From Halodurantibacterium flavum (lineage in GTDB: Bacteria > Pseudomonadota > Alphaproteobacteria > Rhodobacterales > Rhodobacteraceae): DNA of 64,000 nucleotides. Each line of letters starts with the position of its first letter. Position 1 is the stretch's first letter. The position numbers and the translations under genes were made by a program. The notes beneath the pieces were generated by a model that made no database searches, had not been told where the DNA came from, and saw only the letters and a program-made list of their open reading frames with translations. The stretch is from positions 124,001 through 188,000 of the forward strand of contig NZ_JBHUGH010000010.1 in NCBI RefSeq assembly GCF_042681825.1. Direction: 5' to 3'. Shown here piece after piece: positions 50,197 to 59,069 of the stretch.

Positions 50197-52071
50197 ATGG
50201 CGCATCGGGATCAGGCGCATCATAGAATAGCGGCGGCCCTGCATGCTGCGGTGGCTGGTGCCAGCCGCCGGGCGAAGCGGCGGTTTTTCCTGGCATGTGA
50301 CGTTGGAATGGCGGCGTTTCTTGTGCTCGCCGGGGGCGGTGGGCCGTGGCTCGCCTTCATCCTTTCGGTTCTTGCCGGCGCGGGGGCGCTGCTTCTGGGG
50401 CTGCACCGCATAAAGCTTGTGGGCTATGATCTTGAGAATGCCTGCCGGGGATTCTGGCTTGCCGCGGGCCTCGGGGTTGCAGCGCTTTTTCTGATGGCTC
50501 CGATCGACGCGATCCTGTGGATGATGGCGTTCTTTCTTGGCCATGTCGGGCTGCGCGTCGGGCTCTTGCGTATATTGCTACAGGTGGGGCGTGTCGTGCA
50601 TCCGGTTCAGCGCGTCGTCATTTATGGCGCGGGACAGACGGGGATGCAGATTGCCTCTGCGTTGCGTCTGCATCGCCGGATTCGTCCCGTTGCCTTTGTC
50701 GATGACGACAAATCTCTGTGGGGAACAGATATTGCGGGCCTGACCGTCCTGCCACCGCAGGATCTGGCCGAGATCGTCCGCAAGGGACAGACCGCGAAAG
50801 TACTGCTTGCAATACCTTCTGCGCCGGCTGCCCGCCAGCGAAGGATCGTCACCGACCTGCGTGGCATGGGCACGCGTGTGGTCGTTTGCCCTTCGCTTTC
50901 CGACCTGATGACAGAGGAGGGGCAGGAGACCGGCAGCATCGACCGGTTTCTGGGGCGTGCCGGGGTGCCCTTGACCGCCGGGGCGGAGCTCAAGGGGCTT
51001 TCCGTCATGGTGACAGGGGCTGGCGGCAGCATCGGAAGCGAGCTTTGCCGCCAGCTTCTTGCGATGTCGGTGCGCAGGCTCGTCCTGCTCGAACGCAGTG
51101 AGATCGCGTTATATTCCCTGATGCGGGAACTTTCCCCTCGGGCCGAAGCCGAAGGCGTGACGCTCGTGCCGGTTCTCGCCTCGATCCTTGATGCCGCTCT
51201 CGTGGCGCGCGCGCTGCGTGAGAACAGTGTGTCAGAGGTTTTTCACGCAGCCGCCTACAAGCATGTTCCGATGATTGAGAATGACCCGGTCAGCGGGCTG
51301 GCGAACAACAGTCTCGGCACCCGGGTGTTGGGTGAGGTCGCTGTCAAATGCGGCGTAAGGCGGTTCACCCTGATTTCCACCGACAAGGCGGTAAGTCCTG
51401 CAAGTATCATGGGGGCGTCGAAGCGTCTGGCGGAGCTGATCGTGCAGGATCTTGCCCGCAGGAGCGCGAATACAGCCTTTGCGATTGTCCGGTTCGGCAA
51501 TGTCCTGGGTTCGTCCGGATCGGTAGTACCGCTCTTTCGCAAGCAGATCGCCGAAGGTGGGCCGGTGACCGTTACACATCCGGAGGTGACCCGCTACTTT
51601 ATGTCGGTTGGCGAAGCAGTCCATCTTGTGCTGGAGGCTGGCGGTCTCGCAAGCGCCGGGGACGCGGCGATATTCGTGCTCGATATGGGCGCGCCACGGC
51701 GCATCGCCGATCTTGCGAATGAAATGGTACGGGCCGCCGGCTATCGTCCCTTCGAGGGGCGGCAGGGTGAGGGGGATATCGAAATCCGCTATACTGGCCT
51801 GCGGCCAGGCGAAAAGCTTCACGAAAGCCTCGCATCTTCTGACTGTCTCGTGCCAACGTCCAACCCCAGGATCCTGCGGGCCAAAGAGGACGCGCTTTCG
51901 CAGCTGGAGACTGCCGCTGCGCTGCGTGCCTTGCGCGATATCGTTGCAGAAGGCGATCCCGTGGCCGCGAGGGAGTTTGTGTCGCGCTGGGTTCCCGGCT
52001 ACAATGCCGGCAGCGCGGCGTTGCAACCCTGCATCCCCCAGGCACCAGTTTCCCTCAAATCCGCGCTGTGA
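50197..52071 (+). CDS. CapD/FlaA1-like nucleoside-diphosphate sugar epimerase/dehydratase
   Basis: A 624-aa membrane protein. About four hydrophobic segments (residues 25-140) precede a domain with VVIYGAGQTGMQIASAL, then a second Rossmann domain from about residue 270 with MVTGAGGSIGSELCRQL. Further signatures are AAAYKHVPMIENDP, LISTDKAVSPASIMGASKR and AIVRFGNVLGSSGSVVP. These match PglF/WbpM/CapD enzymes that make UDP-linked deoxy-sugars for polysaccharides. Start: ATG at 50197; a GTG at 50140 would add 19 residues. It is followed by yjbH and yjbF, so it likely supplies sugar for the same surface polymer. Confidence 0.87.
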   Translation: MAHRDQAHHRIAAALHAAVAGASRRAKRRFFLACDVGMAAFLVLAGGGGPWLAFILSVLAGAGALLLGLHRIKLVGYDLENACRGFWLAAGLGVAALFLMAPIDAILWMMAFFLGHVGLRVGLLRILLQVGRVVHPVQRVVIYGAGQTGMQIASALRLHRRIRPVAFVDDDKSLWGTDIAGLTVLPPQDLAEIVRKGQTAKVLLAIPSAPAARQRRIVTDLRGMGTRVVVCPSLSDLMTEEGQETGSIDRFLGRAGVPLTAGAELKGLSVMVTGAGGSIGSELCRQLLAMSVRRLVLLERSEIALYSLMRELSPRAEAEGVTLVPVLASILDAALVARALRENSVSEVFHAAAYKHVPMIENDPVSGLANNSLGTRVLGEVAVKCGVRRFTLISTDKAVSPASIMGASKRLAELIVQDLARRSANTAFAIVRFGNVLGSSGSVVPLFRKQIAEGGPVTVTHPEVTRYFMSVGEAVHLVLEAGGLASAGDAAIFVLDMGAPRRIADLANEMVRAAGYRPFEGRQGEGDIEIRYTGLRPGEKLHESLASSDCLVPTSNPRILRAKEDALSQLETAAALRALRDIVAEGDPVAAREFVSRWVPGYNAGSAALQPCIPQAPVSLKSAL

Positions 52072-52132
52072 TGTTGTGAAGGCTTGTTCCGCTTTCGCGG
52101 GGGTCCTACAAACGCGACAAACGGGGGATAAA

Positions 52133-54295
52133 ATGACGCAGTACCAGCGGGTGTGGGCGGGGCGACGCAATAGGCACTTGGCGAAGGTTTCGGCGATCAG
52201 CCTTGTGGCGGCGCTTGCTGCAGGCCCGGTGATAGCCGAGACAGTTCAACCGTCGCTGAATTTCCAGGGCGTGCCGGGCCTGATCGATATGCCATCGGGT
52301 TTTGCGAACCCAGACGGCACTGTTTCCGTGACGCTCGGAACGTTCGGTTCCATCAGGCGGACGTCGGCGACGTTCCAACTCTCCCCGCGCATCTCGGCGA
52401 CGCTACGCTTTTCGAACGTGAGCGACTGGGACGCAGAGCTTCCTCCGGCCGAGCAGGGCGTCGATACGTATCGGGGCCGGAGCCTGGATCTCCGGTTTCT
52501 CCTGCTGGAGGAAACGACGCAGCTTCCTGCGCTCTCGCTCGGGCTTCAGGACGTGGCGGGCAGCGGCCTTGTTCCGGCTGAATATCTGGTGGCGAGCAAG
52601 ACGGTCCTGCCGAATCTGCGTGTGACGGCAGGCCTTGGCTGGGGAAGGATCGCGGGACGGGACAGCCTTGGATCCCCCTTCGGCGATCGTCCCGATCCCA
52701 GCTTTGATCGTGGTCAGGCGCCGGCGCTCGACACGCTTTTCCAAGGGCCGATGTCTGCCTTTGGCGGCGTTGAATGGCAGGTGACTCCGCGGATCGCCCT
52801 CCTGGCGGAGTATTCCCCTCAGGATTACGGCGAAGAAGAGCGTCGTGGCCTTATTGAGCACAAGAGCCCGTTCAACTTCGGTGCCGAATATCGTGTGACT
52901 GATTTTATGACGGTGGGCGGTTATTATCTCTATGGGTCAGAGTTCGGCGCTACTTTGCAGCTTGCTTTCTCGCCCTATCAGCGCCCCGGAAATGCCGGAA
53001 TTCGCGACACTGCTCCGATGCCGGTCAAGGCCCGGCCTGCGGCGGGTGATGCCGCATGGTCGTCTGCCTGGGTCGATCATCCGCAATCCGCGCCCACGCT
53101 GCGCGACAATGTGGCACAGTATCTGGCGCTGGACGGTCTGCAGCTCGTCGGGCTCGAGGCGCAGGCCGACCGGCTCGAAGTGCGATATCGTAATCTCCGC
53201 TTTGATGCAGAGGCGCAATCGGTCGGGCGGGTCGCCCGTATTCTGACCCACCTGGCACCGGCCTCGGTCGAAACCTTCGTCATCGTGCCGGTGGTAAACG
53301 GTATGGCGACGTCCGCTGTCACCCTTCGCCGGAGCGATGTGGAGCGGTTGGAGAATGCGCCTGATGCTTCCGAGGCGGTCCGGCAGGTGCGGCTGATTCA
53401 CGACGCCCAGGCGCCGTCGGCAGGCATGCTGTTCGTCGCACAGGAGCCCCGGTTCACCTGGTCGCTGGGGCCGTTTCTTCGCACCAGCAGCTTTGATCCC
53501 GATCAAGAGACACGCGCAGCGGTGGGTCTTCGCTTGCGGGCAGCTTACGCTTTATCGCCTGGCCTGATTGCGTCGGGCAGTCTCACTCAAAGTGTCTGGA
53601 GCAATCTTGACGATCAGGATCGCGGTCCAAATGGCAGCGGCGCGCTTCATCCGGTTCGCACGGACGCGTGGCAATATGACAGAGAGGGTGATCCCACCCT
53701 CGAAACGCTCACGCTTGCCGGTTACTCCAAGCTTTCGCCAGACATCTATGGCCGCGTTACGGCGGGTTATCTCGAACGCATGTATGCGGGCCTGTCCGGA
53801 GAGGTTCTCTGGAAGCCCGTCCAGAGCCGGCTCGGGCTGGGCGCAGAACTCAACTATGTGCAGCAGCGCGCCTTTGGCGGTGGGTTCGAGTTGCAGGATT
53901 ACGATGTCGTCACCGGCCATGTGTCTGCCTACTACGATATCGGCGGCGGCTATCACGCGCAGCTCGACCTCGGACGCTACCTCGCCGAAGATTGGGGCGC
54001 GACGGTGTCGCTGGACCGTCAGTTCGAGAATGGCTGGCGCTTTGGGGCCTTCGCGACGTTCACCGATGCCTCAAGCGCGGATTTCGGTGACGGCGCATTT
54101 GACAAGGGGGTGCGTGTCTCGATCCCTGTCGCGTGGGTATTGGGTAACCGCACGCGAAACGTTCAGAATGTGACGATCCGTCCGAATATCGGTGACGGCG
54201 GCGCGCGGCTGTCGGTGGATGGGCGGCTCTACGACACGGTCCGCGACTACCACGAACAGCCCATGGATGGGCAATGGGGAAGGTTCTGGCGATGA
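52133..54295 (+). CDS. yjbH: YjbH-like exopolysaccharide outer-membrane protein
   Basis: A 720-aa protein with a signal peptide (LAKVSAISLVAALAAG then PVIAE), followed by a beta-rich body that matches YjbH/GfcD: GVPGLIDMPSGFANPDGTVS near residue 30, TTLRFSNVSDW-type strands and repeated outer-membrane strands through the C-terminus, ending in aromatic GRFWR. In E. coli the yjbEFGH locus makes an exopolysaccharide; YjbH is an outer-membrane porin-like component. Start at 52133 (ATG, GGGGGA-like ribosome binding site). It overlaps yjbF by four bases (ATGA). Confidence 0.85.
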   Translation: MTQYQRVWAGRRNRHLAKVSAISLVAALAAGPVIAETVQPSLNFQGVPGLIDMPSGFANPDGTVSVTLGTFGSIRRTSATFQLSPRISATLRFSNVSDWDAELPPAEQGVDTYRGRSLDLRFLLLEETTQLPALSLGLQDVAGSGLVPAEYLVASKTVLPNLRVTAGLGWGRIAGRDSLGSPFGDRPDPSFDRGQAPALDTLFQGPMSAFGGVEWQVTPRIALLAEYSPQDYGEEERRGLIEHKSPFNFGAEYRVTDFMTVGGYYLYGSEFGATLQLAFSPYQRPGNAGIRDTAPMPVKARPAAGDAAWSSAWVDHPQSAPTLRDNVAQYLALDGLQLVGLEAQADRLEVRYRNLRFDAEAQSVGRVARILTHLAPASVETFVIVPVVNGMATSAVTLRRSDVERLENAPDASEAVRQVRLIHDAQAPSAGMLFVAQEPRFTWSLGPFLRTSSFDPDQETRAAVGLRLRAAYALSPGLIASGSLTQSVWSNLDDQDRGPNGSGALHPVRTDAWQYDREGDPTLETLTLAGYSKLSPDIYGRVTAGYLERMYAGLSGEVLWKPVQSRLGLGAELNYVQQRAFGGGFELQDYDVVTGHVSAYYDIGGGYHAQLDLGRYLAEDWGATVSLDRQFENGWRFGAFATFTDASSADFGDGAFDKGVRVSIPVAWVLGNRTRNVQNVTIRPNIGDGGARLSVDGRLYDTVRDYHEQPMDGQWGRFWR

Positions 54296-54945
54296 GCGGC
54301 AGGGTGACAATTGTTCTCATTTCGCTGCTGCTGTTGGCAAGCTGCGGCAACGACCCTTCCGGCGGTTTTCGACTTGGAGGACTTGGTGCGGCCGTGAAGG
54401 ATGCCTTTGGTGGCCCGCAACCGGAGCCGGTCGCGCCCGTTACCCGGGCCGAGATCGCGCAATCCCCCGTTCCGCTATTGCAGGTTGCGATCCCCTCGAG
54501 GGGCGCAGAGGCGATCCTTGTTCCTGCCGGCCGGAATGCCGGGGTCACGACATGGGCAACGGCCGATGGCTCGACGCTCGCGCTCAGGGGGGGCGTTCTG
54601 GTCGCCTCCCGTGGTTTGGGGCATGATCTGATGTCGGCGGCAGTACCAACGGACAGCCAGATCCTTGCCGGACAAGGGCGGCACTCGCGCAGCTACTACA
54701 CGCTCGACGGTGCGGATCGGACAGTGCGCCACGATTTCAGTTGCGTCCTGAGCCGGCACGAAGCGCCCGCCATCCAGATCGTGGACAGGCTGTTTCCCGT
54801 TCACGAGGTTCGGGAAACCTGTGAAGGTCCGACCGATGGTGTCGTGAATCGCTACTGGATCAGCCGGGAGGGCCGTATCGTCCGCTCGCTCCAGTGGCTG
54901 GGAACAGATGTGGGCTTTTTGCAACTTACTGATCTTTCAGCTTGA
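54292..54945 (+). CDS. yjbF: YjbF family lipoprotein
   Basis: A 217-aa lipoprotein. Lipobox SLLLLASC at residues 10-17, then a YjbF/GfcB-like body with Gly-rich SRGLGHDLMSA and the aromatic SYYTLDGADRTVRHDF segment, and a conserved C-terminal RYWISREGRIVRSLQWL. The protein is likely to be anchored in the outer membrane and to work with YjbH. It overlaps yjbH. The start is the ATG at 54292. Confidence 0.88.
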   Translation: MSGRVTIVLISLLLLASCGNDPSGGFRLGGLGAAVKDAFGGPQPEPVAPVTRAEIAQSPVPLLQVAIPSRGAEAILVPAGRNAGVTTWATADGSTLALRGGVLVASRGLGHDLMSAAVPTDSQILAGQGRHSRSYYTLDGADRTVRHDFSCVLSRHEAPAIQIVDRLFPVHEVRETCEGPTDGVVNRYWISREGRIVRSLQWLGTDVGFLQLTDLSA

Positions 54946-54963
54946 CGGAACCCGAAGCGAGCT

Positions 54964-54991
54964 TTGCGACTTGATACGAGGGTGCTAATTT
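54964..54991 (+). promoter_or_regulatory. candidate promoter of the small secreted-protein gene
   Basis: TTGCGA (54964-54969), a 16-bp spacer and TAATTT (54986-54991) form a fair promoter for the 70-aa gene at 55021, suggesting it can be made separately from yjbF. Confidence 0.4.
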
Positions 54992-55020
54992 CGCTCTCAG
55001 TCAACCAAATGGAGAATATG

Positions 55021-55233
55021 ATGAAACGCATCATTACGTCCGCTGCTGCTTCGGCCATGATCCTGGCTGGTGCTTCGTCGGCTTACGCTGGTGGCATGGC
55101 CCCGGTCGTCGTGGAGCCCGCTCCGGTCGCACCGGCTCCGGCTCCGGTCGCTGCCCGTGGCACGCTCGGCACCGGCGCTATCGTCGGCGCGCTGCTCGGC
55201 CTCGCGGTGATCGCTGTGGCGGTTGCGGACTGA
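55021..55233 (+). CDS. small secreted Ala/Pro/Val-rich protein at the Yjb locus
   Basis: A 70-aa protein with a signal peptide (TSAAASAMILAGASSAYA) and a mature part of about 50 residues: a short APVAPAPAPV repeat, then a Gly/Ala/Val hydrophobic tail (GALLGLAVIAVAVAD). Codon choice is biased to GCT, CGT and GGT, like the porin gene and unlike the neighbours, suggesting high expression. Its position at the end of a Yjb operon recalls the small YjbE/GfcA proteins, but it shares no clear sequence with them. The start is the second of two ATG codons, GGAG six bases upstream favouring it. Function unknown. Confidence 0.7.
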   Translation: MKRIITSAAASAMILAGASSAYAGGMAPVVVEPAPVAPAPAPVAARGTLGTGAIVGALLGLAVIAVAVAD

Positions 55234-55252
55234 TTTAGTCCTTTGACTGATC

Positions 55253-55282
55253 AAAAGGGCCCCGGCAATGCCGGGGCCTTTT
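55253..55282. terminator. bidirectional Rho-independent terminator
   Basis: GGCCCCGGC (55258-55266) and GCCGGGGCC (55270-55278) with a three-base loop; AAAA on the left and TTTT on the right extend the pairing, so it can stop transcription in both directions. It ends the Yjb unit. Confidence 0.9.
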
Positions 55283-55351
55283 CCGTTTCCCTCTTGGCCT
55301 TTGCTGTCCCGCCGCACATATAGGGCGCAGGATTGAACAGCGAGGGGCGCG

Positions 55352-56257
55352 ATGCTGGGGTTTGGTGAGGTCAAGCAGGCTCAGACGGATCTGGTGAAGG
55401 ACACGACCGAGGCGACCTTCATGGCCGACGTGGTCGAGGCGAGCCGCGAGGTCCCGGTCATCGTCGATTTCTGGGCGACATGGTGTGGCCCCTGCAAGGC
55501 GCTCGGGCCCGCGTTGGAGGCGGCGGTTCAGGCGGCGGGCGGCAAGGTCCGGATGGTCAAGGTCGATGTCGACAAGAACCAGATGATCGCGGCGCAGCTC
55601 CGTATCCAGTCCATCCCGACCGTCTATGCTTTCTGGCAGGGCCAGCCGGTCGATGGCTTTCAGGGTGCGCTGCCTCCGGCCGAGATCAAGACATTCATCG
55701 AACGTGTAGCGGCCCTTTCCGGTGGCGACGGCGGTCTGGAAGAGGCGGTTGCCGCAGCCGAGCAGATGCTGACCGAGGGTGCCGCCGTCGATGCGGCAGA
55801 GACATTCGCCGCAATCCTTGCCGAAGATCCCGAAAGTGCGCCAGCGCTCGGGGGGCTTGCCCGGGCGCATCTTGCGCTTGGCAATCTCGATCAGGCCGAG
55901 GCATTGCTGAACAACGCGCCCCAATCGATGGCAGGCGCCAAGGAGGTCGAGGCGGCGCGGGCGCAACTTGACCTCACGCGGCAGGCCGAAAAGGCCGGGC
56001 CGGTGGCGGATCTTCGCGCTGCGGTCGCGGCGGCCCCCGACGATCATCAGGCGCGCTATGACCTCGCGCTGGCGCTCCATGCGGCCGGCCATGTCGAAGA
56101 GGCCGTGGACGAGTTGCTGGACCTCTTCCGCCGTGATCGGGAATGGAACGACGGGGCGGCAAAGGCCCAACTTTTCAAGATATTCGACGCCCTGAAGCCG
56201 CAGGATCCGATCGTTCTCAAGGGGCGTCGCCGGCTGAGCTCCATGATATTTGCCTGA
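55352..56257 (+). CDS. YbbN/CnoX-like thioredoxin with TPR tail
   Basis: A 301-aa protein: N-terminal thioredoxin domain (about residues 15-115) with active site WCGPC in DFWATWCGPCKALG, then a C-terminal helical TPR-like region (AEDPESAPALGGLARAH and further repeats). This layout is that of YbbN/CnoX, a holdase that protects proteins from oxidation and works with GroEL or DnaK. Here both active-site cysteines are intact, unlike E. coli YbbN. It starts the run ybbN-LON-trm112. Confidence 0.9.
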   Translation: MLGFGEVKQAQTDLVKDTTEATFMADVVEASREVPVIVDFWATWCGPCKALGPALEAAVQAAGGKVRMVKVDVDKNQMIAAQLRIQSIPTVYAFWQGQPVDGFQGALPPAEIKTFIERVAALSGGDGGLEEAVAAAEQMLTEGAAVDAAETFAAILAEDPESAPALGGLARAHLALGNLDQAEALLNNAPQSMAGAKEVEAARAQLDLTRQAEKAGPVADLRAAVAAAPDDHQARYDLALALHAAGHVEEAVDELLDLFRRDREWNDGAAKAQLFKIFDALKPQDPIVLKGRRRLSSMIFA

Positions 56258-56284
56258 CCGTAAGGGCGCACTAGGTTGGGCACC

Positions 56285-56929
56285 ATGTTCAACGTCTCGG
56301 ATTTGCCGGATACGATCGCCGTTTTCCCCCTCCCCGGGGCGCTTCTGCTGCCCCGCGCGCGACTTCCGCTTCATATCTTCGAGCCGCGCTATCTCGCGAT
56401 GCTGGACGATACGATGAAGACGCGGCACCGGCTGATCGGGATGGTGCAGCCGCGCGAGGTTCCGGGTTCCGCCGAGCGCAAGCTGCAGGCCATCGGCTGC
56501 GCGGGGCGGGTGACCGGCTTTTCCGAGACCGAGGATGGTCGCTACATGATTACCCTTACCGGCATATCGCGTTTCCGGGTTACGCAAGAGGTGGGTGGTT
56601 TCACACCCTATCTTCGGGCGGATGTGGCCTGGTCGGGGTTCGAGCGGGATCTGGGCCCGGCAGAGGATGACACCGACTTTCCGCGCGCCCGGTTCATGAC
56701 CCTTCTGGGGCGGTATTTTGCGTCGCAGAACCTCTCCACCGACTGGGGAAGCCTGCGCGAGGCCGAGGATGAACTGCTGATCAACTCGCTCTCGATGCTC
56801 TGCCCCTTTTCGCCGGAGGACAAGCAGGCGTTGCTTGAGGCCCCGTCGCTCCAGACCCGTCGCGAAACGCTTGTGACGCTGCTGGAATTTGCGCTGCGCG
56901 GCGGAAATGACGACGAGATCATGCAATGA
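56285..56929 (+). CDS. LON peptidase substrate-binding domain protein
   Basis: A 214-aa protein with only the N-terminal domain of Lon (residues about 5-195): DTIAVFPLPGALLLPRARLP, HIFEPRYLAMLDD, GCAGRVTGFSETEDGRY and a helical C-terminal part. No ATPase or protease domain. Stand-alone proteins of this kind are common in alphaproteobacteria; function is uncharacterised, possibly substrate recognition for another protease. The ATG at 56285 was chosen over an upstream TTG because it follows no extra family sequence. It overlaps trm112 by four bases. Confidence 0.9.
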   Translation: MFNVSDLPDTIAVFPLPGALLLPRARLPLHIFEPRYLAMLDDTMKTRHRLIGMVQPREVPGSAERKLQAIGCAGRVTGFSETEDGRYMITLTGISRFRVTQEVGGFTPYLRADVAWSGFERDLGPAEDDTDFPRARFMTLLGRYFASQNLSTDWGSLREAEDELLINSLSMLCPFSPEDKQALLEAPSLQTRRETLVTLLEFALRGGNDDEIMQ

Positions 56930-57135
56930 CCGAAAGCGCATTCGACCGCAGGATGCTGGAGGCGCTGGTCTGCCCCCTCACGCATGGGCCGCTTGCCTAT
57001 GATGCCGAGGCGCAGGAACTGGTGTCGCGGGGCGCGAGGCTCGCCTTTCCCATCCGCAACGGGATCCCGGTGATGCTGCAGTCAGAGGCGCGGAACCTTG
57101 ACGACGATCAGCCGGTGAGAAACAGCATCAAGTAA
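56926..57135 (+). CDS. Trm112 family protein
   Basis: A 69-aa Trm112-like protein. It contains ALVCPLTHGPLAYDAEAQEL and AFPIRNGIPVML, the family core. In eukaryotes Trm112 activates methyltransferases; bacterial members have unclear partners and here lack three of the four zinc cysteines (only one CP pair). Its end overlaps the minus-strand azlD gene by 28 bases. It begins in the LON gene stop codon. Confidence 0.88.
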   Translation: MTESAFDRRMLEALVCPLTHGPLAYDAEAQELVSRGARLAFPIRNGIPVMLQSEARNLDDDQPVRNSIK

Positions 57136-57437
57136 AGCGTGCCGGCGCCGGCGACGATCGCCGCGAGAACGTTGCGGGTGAAGTAACCGACCCCGAGCGT
57201 CACCGCCGCGGCCGAAAGGCGGGCCGGGTCGATCTCTCCTCCGGTTGCCTGGGGCCAGACGACGAGCGGTGCGACGAGCGCGGGCAGGACCGCCACTGCC
57301 GTGTAGCGCAGATGCCGCAAGACCCAGGGCGGGAGATCTTTTCCCCCGAGAATGCCGAGGAAGGAAAAGCGGATCAGAAAGGTTCCGATCCCCAGCAGAA
57401 GGATGATCGTCCAGATCTCGAAGGTGGAATAGTTCAT
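57108..57437 (-). CDS. azlD: AzlD family branched-chain amino acid transport protein
   Basis: A 109-aa membrane protein with about four hydrophobic segments; the first carries WTIILLLGIGTFLIRFSF and a conserved Arg, typical of AzlD. Together with AzlC it exports branched-chain amino acids. It overlaps azlC by four bases (ATGA). Start taken at MNYSTFEIW. Confidence 0.9.
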   Translation of the reverse strand: MNYSTFEIWTIILLLGIGTFLIRFSFLGILGGKDLPPWVLRHLRYTAVAVLPALVAPLVVWPQATGGEIDPARLSAAAVTLGVGYFTRNVLAAIVAGAGTLYLMLFLTG

Positions 57438-58138
57438 CCCCGTGCCTTTTGCCAAAGTTCGACCTGCGCGCCCACCACCATGGCGCCAAGTGCCGCGACC
57501 AGCAGGCCCGAGTTATAGGGCATCCAGGCCAGCAGCAGCGCAAGCACGACCGAGGTGAAGGCCGCGGCGACATGGGCGGTCGTGCGCAGCATCGGGCCTA
57601 TCATCGCCAGAAACGTGATCGGGACCGCGAAATCCAGTGCCAACCCTTCCGGCAAGGACCGCCCCGCGGTCGCCCCCAGCAGGGTAAAGAAATACCATGG
57701 CAGCCCCGTAGGAATGATCGTACCGAAGAAATAGGCCAGCCTTTCCGCCATGCTCATCTGCGGCCGGGTCTCATATTCCACGGCGCTGAGCGCATAGGAC
57801 TGGTCCAGCATGAAATAGGCGACCAGCGCGCGTTTACCCACGCTGGCCCGCCCCAGATAGGGCGCGAGCGATGCCGAATACATCGCCATCCGCATGTTCA
57901 CGGCCAAGGCGGTCGCGACGACGATGATCGTGGGCGCATTGTCGGACATCAACTGAAGCGCGGCGAACTGCGAGGCACCTGCGATGACGAGGATGCTGAA
58001 GCCCATCACCTCGGCCAGGTTGAGGCCGGCAGCCGTTCCCGCGACGCCGAAGACGACACCGAAGGGACCGACCACCAGCAGGAAGGGTGCCGCGTTCCGC
58101 AGGCCGCGCCAGAAGGCTGAAGAGACGGGAGAGGACAT
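57434..58138 (-). CDS. azlC: AzlC family amino acid transporter
   Basis: A 234-aa inner-membrane protein with about seven hydrophobic segments. Characteristic stretches are GPFGVVFGVAGTAAGL near residue 30, GASQFAALQLMSDN, and ALAVNMRMAMYSASLAPYL near residue 85, all AzlC-like. Works with AzlD in branched-chain amino acid efflux. Start at MSSPVSSAFWRG (58138), eight bases after the next gene on the same strand. Confidence 0.92.
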   Translation of the reverse strand: MSSPVSSAFWRGLRNAAPFLLVVGPFGVVFGVAGTAAGLNLAEVMGFSILVIAGASQFAALQLMSDNAPTIIVVATALAVNMRMAMYSASLAPYLGRASVGKRALVAYFMLDQSYALSAVEYETRPQMSMAERLAYFFGTIIPTGLPWYFFTLLGATAGRSLPEGLALDFAVPITFLAMIGPMLRTTAHVAAAFTSVVLALLLAWMPYNSGLLVAALGAMVVGAQVELWQKARG

Positions 58139-58146
58139 CAGAAACC

Positions 58147-59061
58147 TCAGTCGAAGGTGCCGCTGGCACCCGCCAGCAGCATGAAGGCGCGTGCGGTGCG
58201 GGTCTGGGCGAGCCACATCAGATGGATGTCCTGCATCTCTGGCTCGAATGCGGCAAGCGTCTTGTCGAACATTCGCAGGAAATGATGGGCCGCGTCCCGA
58301 AAGACCGGGTCCTGCCGCAGCAGCACGGTCGTGGCTGCGGTTGCCTCTGGCGTGTCGAGCGCGGCGAGCCCGGCCAGTGCGCGCCCCCTCTCACCCCGCG
58401 CGAATCTGCGCCACAAGCCGACGTCGGTGTCGCTGGGCGCGAGATCATCGGTATAGAGGCCGGACTGAGCCAGAAGGGTCAGCACATCCTGCGCAGCGCG
58501 GATGAGCTTGGCCGCCGCAGGATCGGCAAGGGCATTATGGAGTGCCCGGAACCCCTCGGCATCGTCCGGATCGTCGGGAAAGTTCAGCGCGAGAACAAGG
58601 TCCTCGGCGGTGACGCGCGGGGCAGGGACGTCCTGGAAATCAAGCGCGGCCTGAGGGTCCGGCGGGTCATCGGCGATGAGATGATCCGGGGCCGGGATAT
58701 CCCGGGACGGCGCGGCCGGTTCCGCCGCCGGCGCCTGGGGCATCGACTGCTGGCGCGCGATCTGCGCCCGCCTCAGCCCCTCGATCGTGTCATGCAGATG
58801 GGCCGCCTCTGCCCGCAACTGCCGCAGGCTGCGCATGGTCATGACCGTCACCCAGATCAGGGCCGGGGGCACGACGACGGTCATCGTCGCCAGAAGCAAG
58901 CCGGCGGGGCCGCTGTCGCCCTGCCATCCAAGTGCCACCGCCCCCAGCCACAGGATCGTCAGGATTACCCCCGCGACCTCGGCCATGCCGGGGCGGGTTG
59001 CGCCTGTCTGGTGCGGCGAAAGGCCCGGGATAGTCGGACCATGTCGTCCCGGAGCTTTCAT
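58147..59061 (-). CDS. membrane protein with coiled-coil and helical domain, unknown
   Basis: A 304-aa protein. Two hydrophobic segments (about 30-46 and 55-75), then a charged coiled coil (SLRQLRAEAAHLHDTIEGLRR), a Pro/Ala/Asp-rich linker and a helical C-terminal domain (about residues 150-300) rich in Ala, Leu and Asp. I recognise no family and no catalytic motif. It sits between greA and azlC on the minus strand with gaps of only eight bases on each side, so it may share their transcript. The C-terminal half may be a protein-binding domain; unproven. Confidence 0.65.
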   Translation of the reverse strand: MKAPGRHGPTIPGLSPHQTGATRPGMAEVAGVILTILWLGAVALGWQGDSGPAGLLLATMTVVVPPALIWVTVMTMRSLRQLRAEAAHLHDTIEGLRRAQIARQQSMPQAPAAEPAAPSRDIPAPDHLIADDPPDPQAALDFQDVPAPRVTAEDLVLALNFPDDPDDAEGFRALHNALADPAAAKLIRAAQDVLTLLAQSGLYTDDLAPSDTDVGLWRRFARGERGRALAGLAALDTPEATAATTVLLRQDPVFRDAAHHFLRMFDKTLAAFEPEMQDIHLMWLAQTRTARAFMLLAGASGTFD

Positions 59062-59069
59062 GGTGCCCC

